36,022 bases of DNA, from NCBI GenBank assembly GCA_021324675.1, contig JAJPIR010000130.1:1-36022 (forward strand), read 5' to 3'. Both the position numbers and the translations under genes were made by a program. Of the stretch, positions 34,868 to 36,022 are shown piece after piece (the first letter of the stretch is position 1; every line of letters begins with the position of its first letter). Below the pieces are notes generated by a model. The model saw only the letters and a list, made by a program, of their open reading frames with translations, did not search any database and was not told where the DNA came from. The stretch comes from Actinomycetota bacterium (lineage in GTDB: Bacteria; Actinomycetota; Actinomycetes; Mycobacteriales; Pseudonocardiaceae).

Positions 34868-36022
34868 TCAGCTGGCGATCCGGGACGCGGAGCCGATCAC
34901 GATCCGGCCGACGGGTGAGGTCGTCATATTGAGGCGGTAGCGCTCGACGGTGGGCTTGCGGTTCGTCGGCTCGAACACCAGGTTCACCAGCACCGTGTTG
35001 CCCTGCACGGCAACCGGTCCGCGGATGCTGATCCGGTTGATGGTGTTCCAGAAGTTGCTGTAGTGCTGGAAGCCCTGCGCCTGTTCGGCGGCGCCGAGGT
35101 ACTGCCACGCCTCAGCGGTGTCCTCCGGCAGCAGGCCGTAATAGGTACGAACGGTCTGCTCCAGCTGGGCAGGTCGGGGTGGTTCGGCTTGTACCGGGGC
35201 TGGTGGTGACTGCGGCGCAGGCGGCGACTGCGCTGGTTGTGGTGTCCGGATCATCGGCGCGGGAGACCTGCCGGCGGTCAGTTGACCCCGTCCTGTGACC
35301 GGAATGTTTCCGAGCATGGCAAGGACCACTGCTACCACGACAAGGCATGCGGCGGTGGCGAACAATGCGGCAGGCCGCCGCCACCACGCGACCCGGCGGC
35401 GGGCTCGTCGCGGCAACGGGTGATCAGCGGGCAGGTCTACCGCGATCTTCGTCTCTTGAGTAGGCGCGGCCGCAGCCATCCCGGGACCGGCCCCTGCGAT
35501 GGTCGGCGAGGTGAACAACGGCGGCGTGGCGGCTGCGCCACCACGGGCTGCCACCGCACCAAGCGCAGCTGCCGCGTCCGGCATCGACGGGCGCGCCGCC
35601 GGATCGTCGGCCATCAACTGCATCAGGAGCGGCGCTAACGGGCCCGCCCGCCGCGGCGGCTGGACCTGGCCTTCGGCGACGGTGCGCAGCAGGGCGAGGG
35701 TGTTGTCGTCCAACCCGAATGGCGGTTGGCCCTCCACCGCGACGTAGAGCATGGAGCCCAGCGAGAAGACATCACTGGCGGGCCCAGGTTGCTCCCCGCG
35801 GGCTACCTCGGGAGCGAAGTAGGCCGGCGTCCCGGACAGCACGCCGGTGCGGGTCAAGGTGGCATCCCAGCTGGCCCGGGAGATACCGAAGTCAGTGATC
35901 TTGACGGTGCCGTCCTGCCCGAGGAGGACGTTGCCGGGCTTGACGTCCCGGTGCACGATCCCCGCCTGGTGCGCAGCAGCCAGCGCCGCGGCGACCTGGT
36001 AGCCGATCCTGGCGACCTCATG
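34868..36022 (-). CDS. Membrane Ser/Thr protein kinase, C-terminal part
   Basis: The gene runs off the window edge; 384 residues are visible. The catalytic loop IVHRDVKPGNVLL, DFGISRA and GTPAYFAPEVARGEQPGPAS belong to the Hanks-type kinase domain, whose N lobe is outside. A Pro/Ala linker leads to one transmembrane helix (ALFATAACLVVVAVVLAML). A Pro-rich stretch and an outer domain of about 100 residues follow (RTYYGLLPEDTAEAWQYLGA, then FWNTINRISIRGPVAVQGN), resembling NTF2-like folds seen in some actinobacterial kinases. It probably senses the cell envelope. It converges with the response regulator gene. Confidence 0.93.
   Translation of the reverse strand, partial: HEVARIGYQVAAALAAAHQAGIVHRDVKPGNVLLGQDGTVKITDFGISRASWDATLTRTGVLSGTPAYFAPEVARGEQPGPASDVFSLGSMLYVAVEGQPPFGLDDNTLALLRTVAEGQVQPPRRAGPLAPLLMQLMADDPAARPSMPDAAAALGAVAARGGAAATPPLFTSPTIAGAGPGMAAAAPTQETKIAVDLPADHPLPRRARRRVAWWRRPAALFATAACLVVVAVVLAMLGNIPVTGRGQLTAGRSPAPMIRTPQPAQSPPAPQSPPAPVQAEPPRPAQLEQTVRTYYGLLPEDTAEAWQYLGAAEQAQGFQHYSNFWNTINRISIRGPVAVQGNTVLVNLVFEPTNRKPTVERYRLNMTTSPVGRIVIGSASRIAS

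Overview
The window is high-GC, densely coding DNA from an actinomycete. Gene order and protein likeness point to the Pseudonocardiales or a near relative; this is an inference, since no rRNA gene is present. The backbone order (alr, tsaE, tsaB, rimI, tsaD, groES, groEL1, bldM-like regulator, sigD, rsdA, DUF5319, guaB, guaB3, guaA) resembles chromosomal neighbourhoods known from Mycobacterium and Streptomyces.

Layout. 1-5138: a tightly overlapping run of the nnrD 3' end, alr, an alpha/beta hydrolase, tsaE, tsaB, rimI and tsaD, serving cell-wall D-alanine and the t6A tRNA modification. 5194-7478: CIRCE-controlled groES-groEL1 with a histidine-rich GroEL tail. 7805-10742: a BldM-type orphan response regulator without a phosphoacceptor, the ECF sigma factor SigD, its membrane anti-sigma factor, and a convergent DUF5319 gene. 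10824-15206: guanine nucleotide synthesis (guaB, guaB3, guaA), with guaB and guaA apparently leaderless.

15207-31160 looks like an accessory block. Its centre is a methyl-cycle cluster: a MetF-like protein, a small zinc-ribbon protein, an unrecognised 500-residue methyltransferase-fold protein, a short MetE (catalytic domain only), metK, adenosine kinase and S-adenosylhomocysteine hydrolase. Together these can remake methionine and S-adenosylmethionine and clear S-adenosylhomocysteine. A second homocysteine methyltransferase fused to a degenerate methylenetetrahydrofolate-reductase-like domain lies at 29081-30967. Between them are two tandem paralogous lipoproteins, a GAF-kinase/NarL two-component pair, a broken Na+/H+ antiporter and a TetR regulator. 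The block also carries three copies of an unusual 60-66 base nested palindrome, at 13504, 17540 and 31097, each built like a pair of facing intrinsic terminators.

31211-36022: a small membrane protein and a PspC/LiaF-like membrane protein diverge from a PspC-domain sensor kinase and its NarL-type regulator, and the window ends inside a membrane Ser/Thr protein kinase. This looks like an envelope-stress module. The most interesting candidate for an undescribed system is the methyl-cycle operon with its short MetE and the co-transcribed 500-residue protein and zinc-ribbon protein. No tRNA, rRNA, CRISPR array, integrase or transposase was seen.
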